A stretch of 64,000 nucleotides of DNA from UBA1783 sp050950925 (GTDB lineage Bacteria > Bacillota_I > Bacilli_A > Erysipelotrichales > Erysipelotrichaceae). The translations under genes and the position numbers were made by a program. The stretch's first letter is position 1. The number at the start of each line of letters is the position of its first letter. The DNA lies in NCBI GenBank assembly GCA_050950925.1, contig JBMNIN010000001.1, forward strand, positions 248,001-312,000, read 5' to 3'. Positions 1 through 9,777 of the stretch are shown piece after piece. The notes beneath the pieces are model-generated. The model did no database searches and was not told the origin of the DNA. It saw only the letters and a list, made by a program, of their open reading frames with translations.

Positions 1-1162
1 TTCCTCCACCTTTACCATCATTTATTACAACTTTTGTAGCTTTGTTATTGGTAATTACACTATTATCAATTAAAACATTAGCAGTTTGAGTATAAATAGC
101 ACCTCCATAAACACGCCCGCCTCCAAAAGCTGAATCATTACTTGCACTATTAAGATCTAAAAATGAATTTTTTATTTCTAAACTGGTAAGATTATTAACA
201 TATATTCCACCACCTATAGCATTTATTGATGAGACTTTGTTATTAGAAATTATACTATTATCAATCACAACGTCAGAGTTTGAAGCAAAAATCGCTCCAC
301 CATAAGCATTATTTCCACCTAAAATTTCATTTTCAGTAATCTGCATATTAGAGATATTTAATGTTGAATCTTCGACATTTATCGCCCCACCACGAGTATC
401 AAGAGTATCATCATTAACTGTGATTATATTTTTTGTAATAATACCACCAGTTAAATTAGCAACAGCATTGCTAGTAATAAGAATAGCTGCTGATCTAAAC
501 TCCATATGTGAATCATTTGTAATACTATTATCACTTATTTCTCCGCCTGACATATTAAATGTTCCTTTATTATGTACATATATCATTGGATGTATTGATG
601 TACTAGCATTTAGATAAGAACAATTTTTAATAGAACCACCATACATATTAATAGTTGAATTATCCACAGTGAATACTACACCGACAGCGTCGGGGTCATT
701 TGCTGCTCTATTATATATTTCAACACCACTATACATGTTTATCACACTTCCTAAGCGGGCTTCAAATAGAGATTTCGTAAATTCAACTCCTGAATAACTA
801 CCATTAATCTTTAATATGTCACTACCATCCTGTTTACCCAAAGTCAAAGTTGGATAAGGAGGAAGATAGCTTCTGACTAAAATGCCAAGAATATTTGTAA
901 TTTCATGTCCATTACCTATTATTGTTACATTTCCTCTTCTAATAGTAACAACACTTTCAGTATAAATATCAATATTCTTTGTCAAATTAATGACATAATC
1001 AGTTTCACTACCATTATTAATATCATTAATTGCTTGCAAAAATCCTGGACCTGAATCTACATTAATAACCGTTGGGGCAGCATTAACTACTTTTGGTATT
1101 GAGCATATCATTATCAAAATAGCTACGACGACTAAAACCTTTCTTTTTAATTTATCCCACAT
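1..1162 (-). CDS. Secreted beta-helix surface protein, C-terminal part beyond window
   Basis: Reading the minus strand from ATG at 1162 gives about 387 codons without a stop up to the window edge. The N-terminus is a signal peptide (MWDKLKRK, a hydrophobic stretch, then a cleavage-like VNAAP). The rest is rich in Asn, Gly, Ser, Thr and Ile with repeated turns such as GGAI, GGGIYV and NSTI at about 20-30 residue spacing, the pattern of right-handed parallel beta-helix (pectate-lyase-like) adhesins. A GAAAGGA ribosome site lies 11 nt upstream. No catalytic motif is visible in the part present. It resembles the wall protein at 16201 in architecture; whether it carries a sorting signal cannot be seen here. 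Confidence 0.8.
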   Translation of the reverse strand, partial: MWDKLKRKVLVVVAILIMICSIPKVVNAAPTVINVDSGPGFLQAINDINNGSETDYVINLTKNIDIYTESVVTIRRGNVTIIGNGHEITNILGILVRSYLPPYPTLTLGKQDGSDILKINGSYSGVEFTKSLFEARLGSVINMYSGVEIYNRAANDPDAVGVVFTVDNSTINMYGGSIKNCSYLNASTSIHPMIYVHNKGTFNMSGGEISDNSITNDSHMEFRSAAILITSNAVANLTGGIITKNIITVNDDTLDTRGGAINVEDSTLNISNMQITENEILGGNNAYGGAIFASNSDVVIDNSIISNNKVSSINAIGGGIYVNNLTSLEIKNSFLDLNSASNDSAFGGGRVYGGAIYTQTANVLIDNSVITNNKATKVVINDGKGGG

Positions 1163-1270
1163 AAAAACATATTCCTTTCAATATTTATTACAACTATTAT
1201 AAAGGATTTTCTATCTATTTTAAAAGAGGTAAATTACATTTTTTTAAAAAAATTAATATTTTTTTCTATT

Positions 1271-1299
1271 TATAAAAAAGTAGTGCCAAAACACTACTT
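1271..1299 (-). terminator. Rho-independent terminator of metG-rlmH
   Basis: An 8-bp stem (AAGTAGTG / CACTACTT, loop of 6) is followed on the minus strand by a run of T. The rlmH stop codon TAG lies inside the stem. Confidence 0.85.
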
Positions 1300-1758
1300 A
1301 TGATATATTTCATTGTTTAAAATCTTATAGCTGCGATAGATTTGCTCTAAAATTATCAGTCTAGCCAAGTTATGTGGAAAGGTCATTTCTGATAGTTTAA
1401 GTTTAAAATCAGCTCTTTCTCTAACGGTTTCACTTACTCCTAGTGAACCTCCAATAATGAAAGTAATATTGGAACTATGATAAGTGTTTATCTTTTCTAT
1501 CATATTAGCTAAGTCTTCACTATTTAATGATTGACCTTGTAAATCTAGTAAAATGACATAACTATCTTTTTTAATTTGTTTTAAGATTCTTTGCCCTTCT
1601 AACTCTTTTACCTTCACATCTTCTAACTTATCATTAGGCTCATCATTAACTTCAATTATTTCAATTTTAGAATAGTTACTAATCCTTTTTTTATATTCAT
1701 TAATTAAAGAAGTTAGAGCTTTTTCTTTGATTTTTCCTACCGCAATGATGCTAATCAT
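1294..1758 (-). CDS. rlmH: 23S rRNA (pseudouridine-1915 N3)-methyltransferase RlmH
   Basis: The 154-residue protein has the length and landmarks of the RlmH (YbeA) SPOUT family: N-terminal MISIIAVGKIKE, the knot-region FIIGGSLGV and the C-terminal FPHNLARLIILEQIYR. The family methylates N3 of pseudouridine 1915 in helix 69 of 23S rRNA on assembled ribosomes, using SAM. It overlaps metG by 4 bp (ATGA), so the two are translationally coupled and share the T-box leader upstream of metG. A hairpin terminator follows directly. Confidence 0.95.
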   Translation of the reverse strand: MISIIAVGKIKEKALTSLINEYKKRISNYSKIEIIEVNDEPNDKLEDVKVKELEGQRILKQIKKDSYVILLDLQGQSLNSEDLANMIEKINTYHSSNITFIIGGSLGVSETVRERADFKLKLSEMTFPHNLARLIILEQIYRSYKILNNEIYHK

Positions 1759-3689
1759 TTTACAATAGCTCCATCTTTTACTTCATTAACCATAATAGTT
1801 TCCAAGGTTCCATCTTCATCTTCCGCCGTTAAAATCATACCTTTGGACTCCTGGCCTCTTAATGTTATCGGCGCCAAATTGGCAATGAAAGTAACTTTTT
1901 TACCAACTAATTGTTCTGGAGTATATTTTTCAGCAATTCCTGAAACAATTTGCCTTTCATCAGTACCACATTTAATTTTAAAAACTAACAGTTTATCAGC
2001 CTTTGGATGTTTCTTACACTCTAAAACAGTTCCAACTCTAATATCTAATTTCGCAAAATCATCAATAGTTACCTCATCTTTAAACTCCATCTTTTTAGGT
2101 GCTTTAGCTTGTAAATATTCTTTGATTTCTTCTAACTTAGCTTCTGCATCAATTCTAGCAAATAGAACTGTCGGTTTTTCAGTTACTTTGTTATTGATTT
2201 CATAATTACCCCAAGACTTAATTGAATCATAAGATTTCTGGTTAGTATTAATCTGTTTAAACACATTAACCGCTGTTTCAGGCATAAACGGTTCAATTAA
2301 TACTGAAGAAATTCTAATCCCTTCAAGCAGGTTATATAAGACGGTATTTAATCTTTCTTTTTTAGTTTCATCTTTGTCCAAAGCCCAAGGAAGGGTTTCA
2401 TCGATATATTTATTACATCTTCTTAATAGTTCAAAAATAGCATCAAGAGCATCGGCTATTCTTAAATCGTCCATCTTATGGTCGACCTTTTTAACTGTCT
2501 CTAAAGCAAAGTTTTTTAAATCATCATCAATAGGTTCATACTCTCTTTTTTCACTTAAAGCACCATCAAAATACTTGTTAACCATTGAAATTGTGCGGTT
2601 AACTAAGTTGCCATAAATATTAGCTAAATCAGAATTAATTCTTTCGACAACTAATTGCCAGGTAATTGAACCATCTTGAGCAAAAGGCATTTCATTTAAG
2701 ACAAAATATCTAATGGCATCAACGCCAAAGAAATGTACCAAATCATCAGCATAGATAACATTACCTCTTGATTTAGAAATCTTTTCTTCGCCAAATAACA
2801 TCCAAGGGTGTCCAAAGACTTGTTTAGGTAAAGGAATGTCTAGTGCTAAAAGTAAAATTGGCCAATAAATAGTATGGAATCTGACAATATCCTTACCGAT
2901 TAAATGTAAATCTGCTGGCCAGTATTTCATATATAACTCATCGTGATTACCATCAGCATCAAAACCTAAACCAGTAATATAATTACTTAAAGCATCAATC
3001 CAGACATAGACAACATGTTTATCATCAAAAGTTACTGGTACTCCCCACTTAAAACTGGTTCTTGAAACACATAAATCCTGTAATCCTGGTTTCAAAAAAT
3101 TATTCAGCATTTCATTTTTTCTGCTTTCCGGTTGAATGAATTCTGGATGATCTTCAATATGCTTTATTAATCTATCTGCATATTTACTCATTTTAAAGAA
3201 ATATGATTCTTCTTTGGCCTTATGTACTTCTCTTTCGCAATCCGGACATTTACCATCTTCAAGTTGAGCATCAGTCCAAAATGATTCACAAGGTGTACAA
3301 TACCAACCTTCATACTGGGATTTATAAATATCACCTTGCTTATAAAGTTTTTCAAAAATCTTTTGAACCTGCTGTTTATGATATTTGTCAGTAGTTCTAA
3401 CAAACTTATCATAAGAAGTGTTCATTAAATCCCAAATATCTTTAATTACTGCTGTTTGCTGATCAACGTAACTTTGAGGATCCATGTTAGCTGCTTTGGC
3501 TTTTTCTTCAATTTTTTGACCATGTTCATCAGTTCCCGTTTGAAAAAAGACATCATATCCGACCATTCTTTTATAGCGGGCAATAGCATCAGCCATAACT
3601 ATTTCATAAGTGTTACCGATGTGTGGTTTCCCACTGGCATAAGCAATAGCGGTTGTAATGTAATATTGTTTATTTGTCTTTTCATCCAT
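1755..3689 (-). CDS. metG: Methionyl-tRNA synthetase
   Basis: The class I synthetase charges tRNA-Met. Visible are the HIGH-equivalent PHIGN near residue 22, a zinc-binding insert with two CxxC pairs (CTPC and CPDC, about residues 130-155), the KMSKS-equivalent KISKS near residue 300, and a C-terminal EMAP/Arc1p-like tRNA-binding domain (DIRVGTVLEC, HPKADKLL) over the last 105 or so residues. The 644-residue length is normal for the dimeric form with this domain. The ribosome site AGGAGG sits 10 nt before ATG. A T-box leader precedes it, so expression should respond to uncharged tRNA-Met. A divergent second MetRS-like gene is at 41817. Confidence 0.97.
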   Translation of the reverse strand: MDEKTNKQYYITTAIAYASGKPHIGNTYEIVMADAIARYKRMVGYDVFFQTGTDEHGQKIEEKAKAANMDPQSYVDQQTAVIKDIWDLMNTSYDKFVRTTDKYHKQQVQKIFEKLYKQGDIYKSQYEGWYCTPCESFWTDAQLEDGKCPDCEREVHKAKEESYFFKMSKYADRLIKHIEDHPEFIQPESRKNEMLNNFLKPGLQDLCVSRTSFKWGVPVTFDDKHVVYVWIDALSNYITGLGFDADGNHDELYMKYWPADLHLIGKDIVRFHTIYWPILLLALDIPLPKQVFGHPWMLFGEEKISKSRGNVIYADDLVHFFGVDAIRYFVLNEMPFAQDGSITWQLVVERINSDLANIYGNLVNRTISMVNKYFDGALSEKREYEPIDDDLKNFALETVKKVDHKMDDLRIADALDAIFELLRRCNKYIDETLPWALDKDETKKERLNTVLYNLLEGIRISSVLIEPFMPETAVNVFKQINTNQKSYDSIKSWGNYEINNKVTEKPTVLFARIDAEAKLEEIKEYLQAKAPKKMEFKDEVTIDDFAKLDIRVGTVLECKKHPKADKLLVFKIKCGTDERQIVSGIAEKYTPEQLVGKKVTFIANLAPITLRGQESKGMILTAEDEDGTLETIMVNEVKDGAIVK

Positions 3690-3704
3690 TTTCTTATCCT
3701 CCTA

Positions 3705-3905
3705 AAAATAAAAGGCACCAATTTAAGGACGTCTTAAACGTGGTACCACCTTAGTTGCTTCTCAATTCACTTAACGCGTGTTGACGTCTTTATCTACTTA
3801 TAATCGATAAAGCAGCTCCAAGACCATGTTGGCAGCACTTGACTGATATCTTTCACCACACGATATCTCTCTACAAGACAGTTGCTGTTACTCTTCTTTT
3901 CTTTG
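3705..3905 (-). promoter_or_regulatory. T-box riboswitch leader of metG
   Basis: On the minus strand the leader contains the conserved T-box core GGTGGTACCACG (about 3737-3750) and a terminator in which GGTACCACGTTTAAG pairs with CTTAAATTGGTGCC, followed by TTTTATTTTT. An ATG triplet at 3825-3827 in a bulge-like purine/pyrimidine context is a candidate Met specifier codon. T-boxes bind uncharged cognate tRNA and switch from terminator to antiterminator. The specifier assignment is inference; the T-box itself is clear. Confidence 0.9.
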
Positions 3906-4153
3906 CCTGTACTGAAATTATAGTTTATTTTTTTATTTTTATCAATCTCCATGATAATATTTAAATTCTGTTACTATCCCACTGTTTTTCTTTTTCATTT
4001 AATATCTGATAATTTTTCAAAATAATGCAACTATAAAGCAGAATCAGACAACATTAAACACGATTATTGTTCTGTAAAAACAAAAAAAAATTTTTCAATG
4101 TTTACTTAATGTAATTATCTAAAATCAGCCAGAGGAAACAACATAAAAATGAA

Positions 4154-4759
4154 TTAAAAAAATGCTGAATATAGTCCTGAAAAAATATTGGCCAAAGCAT
4201 GTATAAACCAGCCTGGCAAAATTGAGCCGGATGCTTCTTTTTCATTTACATAACCGATGCACCAGCCGACTGCACCTGTAAACACTATAATAAGTATGGC
4301 CTTTAATACACCAGCTGATGAAAAAAACATTACCCCATGTAAAAGCCCAAAAATGACAGCCTGAGTGATATTTCCGACATTGTATCCAAATTTATCAGCC
4401 AGACGCTTTAAAAGAAATCCTCTAAAGAAAATTTCCTCCGGCAGCGAAGTATTAAATACAGCATATATCAGTATTGCCGGAAATGCATTGATACCCAATT
4501 CTGAAAACTCCGATATCGCCATGTCCGCTTCTTTTAAAGAATTAAGGATAAATACAGACACAAGAAGAAATGCCAAAGAAATCCCAATAATCAGATAATA
4601 TACTTTACGGCTACCTGCATTGCTTATTTTTTTCAATCCTATCCATTCCAGAAAGGGACATTTATTTCGTGAAGTTACCAACCACCAGACAAAAGGTATT
4701 GCTGAAAAAATTATTATCTGGACAATGCTATTAATTAATTTTTGAATAAGTAAACTCAT
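4154..4759 (-). CDS. CPBP-family intramembrane metalloprotease
   Basis: The 201-residue protein has about six hydrophobic segments and the CPBP/Abi (CAAX-like) motifs: EEIFFRG (motif 1, the two catalytic Glu and the Arg), LLHGVMFF (motif 2, His) and a later HALAN (motif 3). In this family these glutamates and histidines form the metal-dependent active site in the membrane. Roles in the family range from prenyl-protein processing to bacteriocin self-immunity; nothing nearby indicates a substrate. It appears monocistronic. A second CPBP protein is at 48881. Confidence 0.85.
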   Translation of the reverse strand: MSLLIQKLINSIVQIIIFSAIPFVWWLVTSRNKCPFLEWIGLKKISNAGSRKVYYLIIGISLAFLLVSVFILNSLKEADMAISEFSELGINAFPAILIYAVFNTSLPEEIFFRGFLLKRLADKFGYNVGNITQAVIFGLLHGVMFFSSAGVLKAILIIVFTGAVGWCIGYVNEKEASGSILPGWFIHALANIFSGLYSAFF

Positions 4760-4882
4760 ATCTTTTCTCCTGAATATATTTCCAACACGTTTTCAATATA
4801 TATTATTACTTCCATTTCTTCAACATAGGTTCAAGATAAAAAATACCTTTATCACATCCAATTTATAAATATTTCAATTTTT

Positions 4883-5674
4883 TTACCTCATCTTTACTGA
4901 AACTTGATATTTTCCCTCTTTGTTGTTTATCAGACAGAAAAAATAATAAAATATCTCAGCTCCTAAACAGGTTGCCAATATATAGATTGGTGCATTGACA
5001 TACCAGCCAAAGGTTTTTGCGATATCCTTAAAAACGATTATTGAAGATATTGCCGGCCCGATAAAAAACATATTTATTGTACCGTCAGAAACATCGTAAA
5101 ATGCAAGATTTATCAAAAATGCTATTAAACATAAAATCAGATATACTACTACAGCCTGTTTAAATTCTCTATGGTCGGTTGCTGCTCTTCTGCTGCGGGC
5201 AATATAAAACCCGACAAATACCAGACTCATATGCCACATCAGTGAATGTACAGTTAAAACCAGATATTCATTAAACAATCCTGATGGTTCAAAAAAAGAA
5301 ATAAATCCTCCCATCAGGTTAAAAGATGCCATAAAATTATAAAAATAACTTTTTACCTTGTCATTTTTTATAAATGGTAAAGCCAGACATAAATACATTG
5401 GTATTGAACACATCTGAAAAGGAAATATCCACCACGAATAGCCTCCATCACTTATTACATAGTGGAAAAACAACTGTTTATATACTTCTGAGAAAAATAA
5501 AAACAACCCTACTGTCATCAGGATGATATTGTTTTGTTTTTCATTTGTATTCTTTAATTTGCCTGCCAGCAGCCAACAGAAATTAAATCCTGATATTGTA
5601 AACAATAAATGAAACACGCCATATGGTTTTGGTGGAGTAATCAGCCAGGCCATCTTTTCAAAAAATTCTTCCAT
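4883..5674 (-). CDS. YwaF/TMEM164-like integral membrane protein
   Basis: The 263-residue protein has about seven hydrophobic segments. Its composition and motifs (FHLLFTISG, WWIFPFQMCSIPMYLCL, LTVHSLMWHMSL) match the YwaF (TIGR02206/TMEM164-like) membrane family, whose bacterial role is not established. Conserved His and Trp residues lie near the membrane surface. It is preceded and followed by AT-rich spacers and seems to be transcribed alone. The family assignment is from recall of motif pattern. Confidence 0.7.
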   Translation of the reverse strand: MEEFFEKMAWLITPPKPYGVFHLLFTISGFNFCWLLAGKLKNTNEKQNNIILMTVGLFLFFSEVYKQLFFHYVISDGGYSWWIFPFQMCSIPMYLCLALPFIKNDKVKSYFYNFMASFNLMGGFISFFEPSGLFNEYLVLTVHSLMWHMSLVFVGFYIARSRRAATDHREFKQAVVVYLILCLIAFLINLAFYDVSDGTINMFFIGPAISSIIVFKDIAKTFGWYVNAPIYILATCLGAEIFYYFFCLINNKEGKYQVSVKMR

Positions 5675-6054
5675 ATAATACTTCTTATCAATTTAAGTTG
5701 AGAATTGATAAACTCCCTTCCTGCCCACAAAATAATTTAACATATTTTATAAATCTTTCAAATAGTTTATTAGTACTATATATTTTCGACCAGTCAGCAA
5801 TGTAAAAACAGGTGATTGAAAAATTATGCCTAAAATAATAAAGTAATTACACCATACTTTATTGAGTTTACTTTTTTCACTTGTATCGGCTTTGACAGTT
5901 TTTAACTATGCTAATAACTCAATCCGTTTATTCATTTTTAGAAATTAAAAAGCACCAATTCAAAGTATTTTTGATTGTGGTGCCTGTTCAATCATATATC
6001 TTATCATAAAATTTTTGGTTTTATCCAAGTGTTTTGTCGGTCATATTCATTAAA
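5675..6054. other. Intergenic spacer without a gene
   Basis: AT-rich spacer of 380 bp between the YwaF-like gene and the end of the TrpA/PTS operon. Apart from the hairpin listed at 5944-5983, no open frame, RNA gene or repeat was seen. Confidence 0.6.
5944..5983 (-). terminator. Terminator of the PTS-TrpA/TrpB operon
   Basis: On the minus strand GCACCACAATCAAA and TTTGAATTGGTGC can pair (six outer G-C-rich pairs, an internal mismatch, then more pairs), followed by TTTTTAATTT. It lies about 70 bp after the HAD gene, the last gene of the operon. Confidence 0.65.
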
Positions 6055-6858
6055 TTATAATTTGTTTGGCAAAATCAAATGATTATCAACCAGCCATTTA
6101 TAAACTCCATCATTTATTGCATCATCACATATTTCATCAGCGATTTCTTTCAATGCCGTGTTTCCGTTTTTTACCGCAATCCCTCTGCCAACACTTTTTA
6201 ACATATCGATATCATTTATACCATCGCCAAATGCATAAGTATCTTCTTTTGAAAAAGACAGATATTCTATTATCTTTTCGGCAGCTTTTCCCTTATTAAT
6301 ACCTTTTGGAACAACGTCATAGGCATTAATATTCTCCTGTTTCCGACAGTCCGAAATACCTTTCATCATTGATTCAAATTTTCTGCATTTGTCTTCTTCA
6401 TCAAAAACTGCTGTGATTTTATATGTATTTTCAATATCAGGTTCTTTCTCAATAATCTTAAGTGACGGCATATTCCATTGTTTAATAAATTCTGTAATCA
6501 GTACTAATTCTCCTTTTTTTACTACCATTTCATCATCAGATTCATACATACATACTCCACCACAAAGTTTAATAATATTTTCAATCAATGTGATTGATGA
6601 AGTGCTGAACAATATTTTCTCTATCTGCTTATTGTTAAATTCTACATACCCACCATTTACAAGAATCAGTCCACTGGGATTACAGGCTTTTAAATCTTCG
6701 TTCAGTATTGGTTTACTTCTTCCTGTCGCGATAACAACATAATGCTGATCTTTTATTAGTTGTTTAATCGCATATTCTGTATTTTTAGAAATTGCTGTTA
6801 CATTTCTTTTACAATCAAGCAGAGTCCCATCGACATCCATAAAAAACAATTTTCTCAT
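6055..6858 (-). CDS. HAD-superfamily (Cof-type) phosphatase, last gene of PTS-TrpA/TrpB operon
   Basis: A Cof/YidA-type HAD hydrolase of about 267 residues: motif I FFMDVDGTLLD at the N-terminus (nucleophile and acid Asp), motif II IATGRSKP, and motif III/IV GDGINDIDML near residue 220. Family members dephosphorylate sugar phosphates and similar metabolites. An upstream GTG/ATG at 6879 is possible, but the ATG at 6858 starts directly at MRKLFFMDVDGT and lies 1 nt after the regulator stop with GAGTGG upstream, so it is preferred. Its place at the end of the operon suggests it acts on a phosphorylated pathway product or removes a toxic one. Confidence 0.85.
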   Translation of the reverse strand: MRKLFFMDVDGTLLDCKRNVTAISKNTEYAIKQLIKDQHYVVIATGRSKPILNEDLKACNPSGLILVNGGYVEFNNKQIEKILFSTSSITLIENIIKLCGGVCMYESDDEMVVKKGELVLITEFIKQWNMPSLKIIEKEPDIENTYKITAVFDEEDKCRKFESMMKGISDCRKQENINAYDVVPKGINKGKAAEKIIEYLSFSKEDTYAFGDGINDIDMLKSVGRGIAVKNGNTALKEIADEICDDAINDGVYKWLVDNHLILPNKL

Positions 6859-6859
6859 A

Positions 6860-8992
6860 TTACCACTCAACCTTATCATAACAGGTTTTAATTATATCAA
6901 TTAACTCTTTTGACGTTTTCGCTTTTGATAGCATATCTGCCAAATTAGGATATTCTTTAAATAAGGTAAATGCTTCATCTAAAGCTTTTGCATATCTGAC
7001 ATTATCATTTATTGCCAAAACCATCATTACTTTTATTTTGATTGGTGCTTCATTCCTATTTACTTCAACCATTATCGGATCTTTCAAAGTTGCTAATGAC
7101 ATTGATAACTTGTTTCTTTCATTTGGAGAGGCATGTGGCATGCAAATTCCATTAGCAATAACAGCATACTGACCAAGTTCATTTTTAATCTCAATTATTT
7201 CATTTAAATATTCTGAATCAATCATTTTATTTTTTATCAATGGCTCAGCAGCTTTTATAACCGCATCTTCCCAATCGTCCGCTTCTATATTGGCAACAAA
7301 AAACTCTTTGCCCATTACTTCATATAAAGACGGCAAATCGCTGGTATCCTGGAAGAAAATGTTATGAATATCTTTTTTAATTCTCTCATTATCTTCTATG
7401 TCATAGTGTTTACTTATCGTTTCAAGAATTGTATCCACCAACATTTCTTTTTCGTCCTTTTTTTCTTGAGAAAACTCATTTTTATCCAGAAAGTTTTCTA
7501 TTTTAGCAATATCTCTTTTTGTCAACATAGGACTAACCTTTAAAACAGGTTTTAAAACAGTAAAAGGTAAATTAATTGTACTTAAAATCAAATCAACATT
7601 TGAATAATCATAAGTACTGGCCTTAAATGCCGATATTTTATCAATTATCTGAATATTATTGAAATTTTCCTGTATTGATTTAACCAGAAAAGAAACCGTC
7701 GCTAACCCTTGGGAACAAATCAATAATGCGTTTGTGTGTCTGAAATTATTTTTATTTTTATATATTCTTTCCAATGCCTGATTGACATAAAGGGAAATAA
7801 AACCTATTTCACTTTCGTTCTTTTCAATATTATAAATCTTTTCAATTTCATCAAAAATTTCCATGCACATATTAAATGAATCCGGATACATTCTCTTAAT
7901 ATCATCCAGAACTACATTTTTATATGGAATGTTATATTTTATTCTGTTTAACATTAAGTCAATATGTAGAATCATACCCTTTTTTAAATCCTGGTCATAA
8001 GAAATATCACAATGCGTTAATTGAAATACCCGATTAACAATTAATTCATATATTTCCTCAGTCAAATGGTTTTCTTTTTCTATCTGAAAATTATTCTGAA
8101 CGTATCCCAGATATATTGATAAAAAATACTTTTTTTCTAATTCCAGTTCAAACTTCTCTAAACCTGTATTTTTAAATTTATTATCGAACCAATACATTAC
8201 CCGTTTTTTTAACTTGTCATCAACTGCAAACAGACCGTTGTCTTCGACAATTTTATTCTGCTTAATCTGATACTCCTGCACCGCTGCAAAATATACTAAA
8301 TAAACAAAACTTGCATCAGAAATGTTAATCATATTTTCTTTAAGTATATAATCCAAGTTTTCAATTATCTTTTCTAAATTGACGGTTTTATTAATACTGT
8401 AAAATAAATCAGAATCATTATCTATATTATTGTTTATTTCGCTTTTATTAAAAGCATGACAACTGATTATTTTTTCTAACCCCTGTCTTTCAATTATATA
8501 TTCAACAATCAGCTTTCTTCTTTGACTTTCTGTTGCTTCTAATAAAATGCCTTTTCTTTGTTTTCTTAACAATTTACTGCCGTGTTTTTTAAACCAGTTT
8601 TCAACCTTGGTTAAATCTCTTAAGACGGTATTCTTGCTGACATCCATTTTTTCAGCCAGTTGTTCTATTGTTTCTCCTTTATAAAATGAAAGCAGGTAAG
8701 AAATAAGATAATTAACTCTTTCTTCAGCAGAAAAAAAGTAATCGCTGCCTCTGTTCTTTAAAGCTTTTTTAACTGCTGCCTTAGAACTTTCTTCAATTTT
8801 AATACCTTTATTAGGAATAGATAATAACTGCAAATTATTTGATTCCATCCAGTCTCTTATCTGTTCCAGATCATATCTGGTAGTTCTTATACTGGTATGG
8901 CACCTTTTAGAAAGATTATTTGCATAAATAAAATCTTCTTCCTCTAAAAGTATTCTTATTATGGCGATACAGCGATTACTTAAGTTATTCAT
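6860..8992 (-). CDS. PRD-containing transcriptional activator/antiterminator with EIIB and EIIA domains
   Basis: 710 residues in MtlR/LicR/ManR architecture: HTH_11 at about 1-60, Mga-type HTH at about 90-150, two PRD domains at about 190-300 and 310-415 (a conserved His at 343; the other expected PRD His positions are not obvious), a galactitol-type EIIB domain with Cys426 in ICSQGLAT, and an EIIA (Fru/Mtl) domain with His620 in GICMPHAS. Such regulators sense PTS phosphorylation state and activate the linked PTS operon. Its ATG overlaps the TAA of the preceding TrpA-like gene (TAATG), so it is part of the same transcript and likely reads the IIA/IIB of this cluster. Confidence 0.92.
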   Translation of the reverse strand: MNNLSNRCIAIIRILLEEEDFIYANNLSKRCHTSIRTTRYDLEQIRDWMESNNLQLLSIPNKGIKIEESSKAAVKKALKNRGSDYFFSAEERVNYLISYLLSFYKGETIEQLAEKMDVSKNTVLRDLTKVENWFKKHGSKLLRKQRKGILLEATESQRRKLIVEYIIERQGLEKIISCHAFNKSEINNNIDNDSDLFYSINKTVNLEKIIENLDYILKENMINISDASFVYLVYFAAVQEYQIKQNKIVEDNGLFAVDDKLKKRVMYWFDNKFKNTGLEKFELELEKKYFLSIYLGYVQNNFQIEKENHLTEEIYELIVNRVFQLTHCDISYDQDLKKGMILHIDLMLNRIKYNIPYKNVVLDDIKRMYPDSFNMCMEIFDEIEKIYNIEKNESEIGFISLYVNQALERIYKNKNNFRHTNALLICSQGLATVSFLVKSIQENFNNIQIIDKISAFKASTYDYSNVDLILSTINLPFTVLKPVLKVSPMLTKRDIAKIENFLDKNEFSQEKKDEKEMLVDTILETISKHYDIEDNERIKKDIHNIFFQDTSDLPSLYEVMGKEFFVANIEADDWEDAVIKAAEPLIKNKMIDSEYLNEIIEIKNELGQYAVIANGICMPHASPNERNKLSMSLATLKDPIMVEVNRNEAPIKIKVMMVLAINDNVRYAKALDEAFTLFKEYPNLADMLSKAKTSKELIDIIKTCYDKVEW

Positions 8993-9774
8993 TATTCTCT
9001 ATCTAATGCCTCTCTTAATGACTTTAAGAACTGTTTTCCTTCTCCATTGGCAATTGCATTTATTACACTGCTTCCAATTACACAACCATCAGTTCCCATA
9101 CTTTTCATTTCATATACCTGTTCAGCATTTGAAATTCCAAATCCACCTATTACCGGTGTAGTTATGCCATTGTCTTTAAGCAGTTTTGTATTTAATCCAA
9201 CCTGTTTATCAACCGTTTTTTGAGGACCGGTTGCACCGTCCACTGCCTGAGCGAAAATGAAACCATCAGCATTCTGTTTTAAATCTTCCAGCTGTTCATC
9301 GGTAATATTATAATAAGCAAATCTTAAGTTAATTATATCATATTTACCAAACACCTTGTCTGCTTCAGCCATTTTCTCCAGCGGCATATTTGGAGCCAGA
9401 ATTGAATCAACACCCACTTCACGGGATTTTCTGGCAAATTCTTCAAGTCCTATTTTTTCAATATTTTCATAGTAGGTCATTATTTCCAGTACTTTATCCG
9501 GACATTCTTTGTTTATTTGTCCAATAACTTCAAAAGCATCATCTAATGTATGCTTTTCCAAAGCACGATGCATTGAGTCTCTAACAGTTTTCCCATCAAG
9601 AACTGGGTTTTCATACGGTAAACCCATTTCTAATACTGTTACTCCAGCATCAAAATAATTTTTTGCCCATTGTACCTGGTCATCTAATAATGGATCACAT
9701 AAAGGAAAATAACAAACAAGGATTTTTTCTCCTTTTTCCATCATTTCCTTAAATACTTTTCTCATTTTATTCAT
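8992..9774 (-). CDS. TrpA-like aldolase, paralogue I (catalytic acids kept)
   Basis: A 260-residue tryptophan-synthase-alpha-like TIM barrel. Glu49 (VLEMG) and Asp60 (VLDGKTV) occupy the same numbers as the catalytic Glu49 and Asp60 of Salmonella TrpA, and the phosphate-site glycines are kept (ATGPQ, GGFGIS, VIGSSV). TrpA performs the retro-aldol cleavage of indole-3-glycerol phosphate to indole and glyceraldehyde-3-P. No other trp gene is here; the gene sits between PTS IIA (3 bp away) and the PTS regulator (1 bp overlap). I infer a lyase acting on a PTS-phosphorylated substrate rather than on tryptophan synthesis. Of the three paralogues this is the best candidate for an active enzyme. Confidence 0.88.
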   Translation of the reverse strand: MNKMRKVFKEMMEKGEKILVCYFPLCDPLLDDQVQWAKNYFDAGVTVLEMGLPYENPVLDGKTVRDSMHRALEKHTLDDAFEVIGQINKECPDKVLEIMTYYENIEKIGLEEFARKSREVGVDSILAPNMPLEKMAEADKVFGKYDIINLRFAYYNITDEQLEDLKQNADGFIFAQAVDGATGPQKTVDKQVGLNTKLLKDNGITTPVIGGFGISNAEQVYEMKSMGTDGCVIGSSVINAIANGEGKQFLKSLREALDRE

Positions 9775-9777
9775 TTT

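Noticed and set aside
1843..2616. Long plus-strand frames opposite metG
   Set aside because: Frames antisense to a clearly conserved gene, with no independent coding signs.
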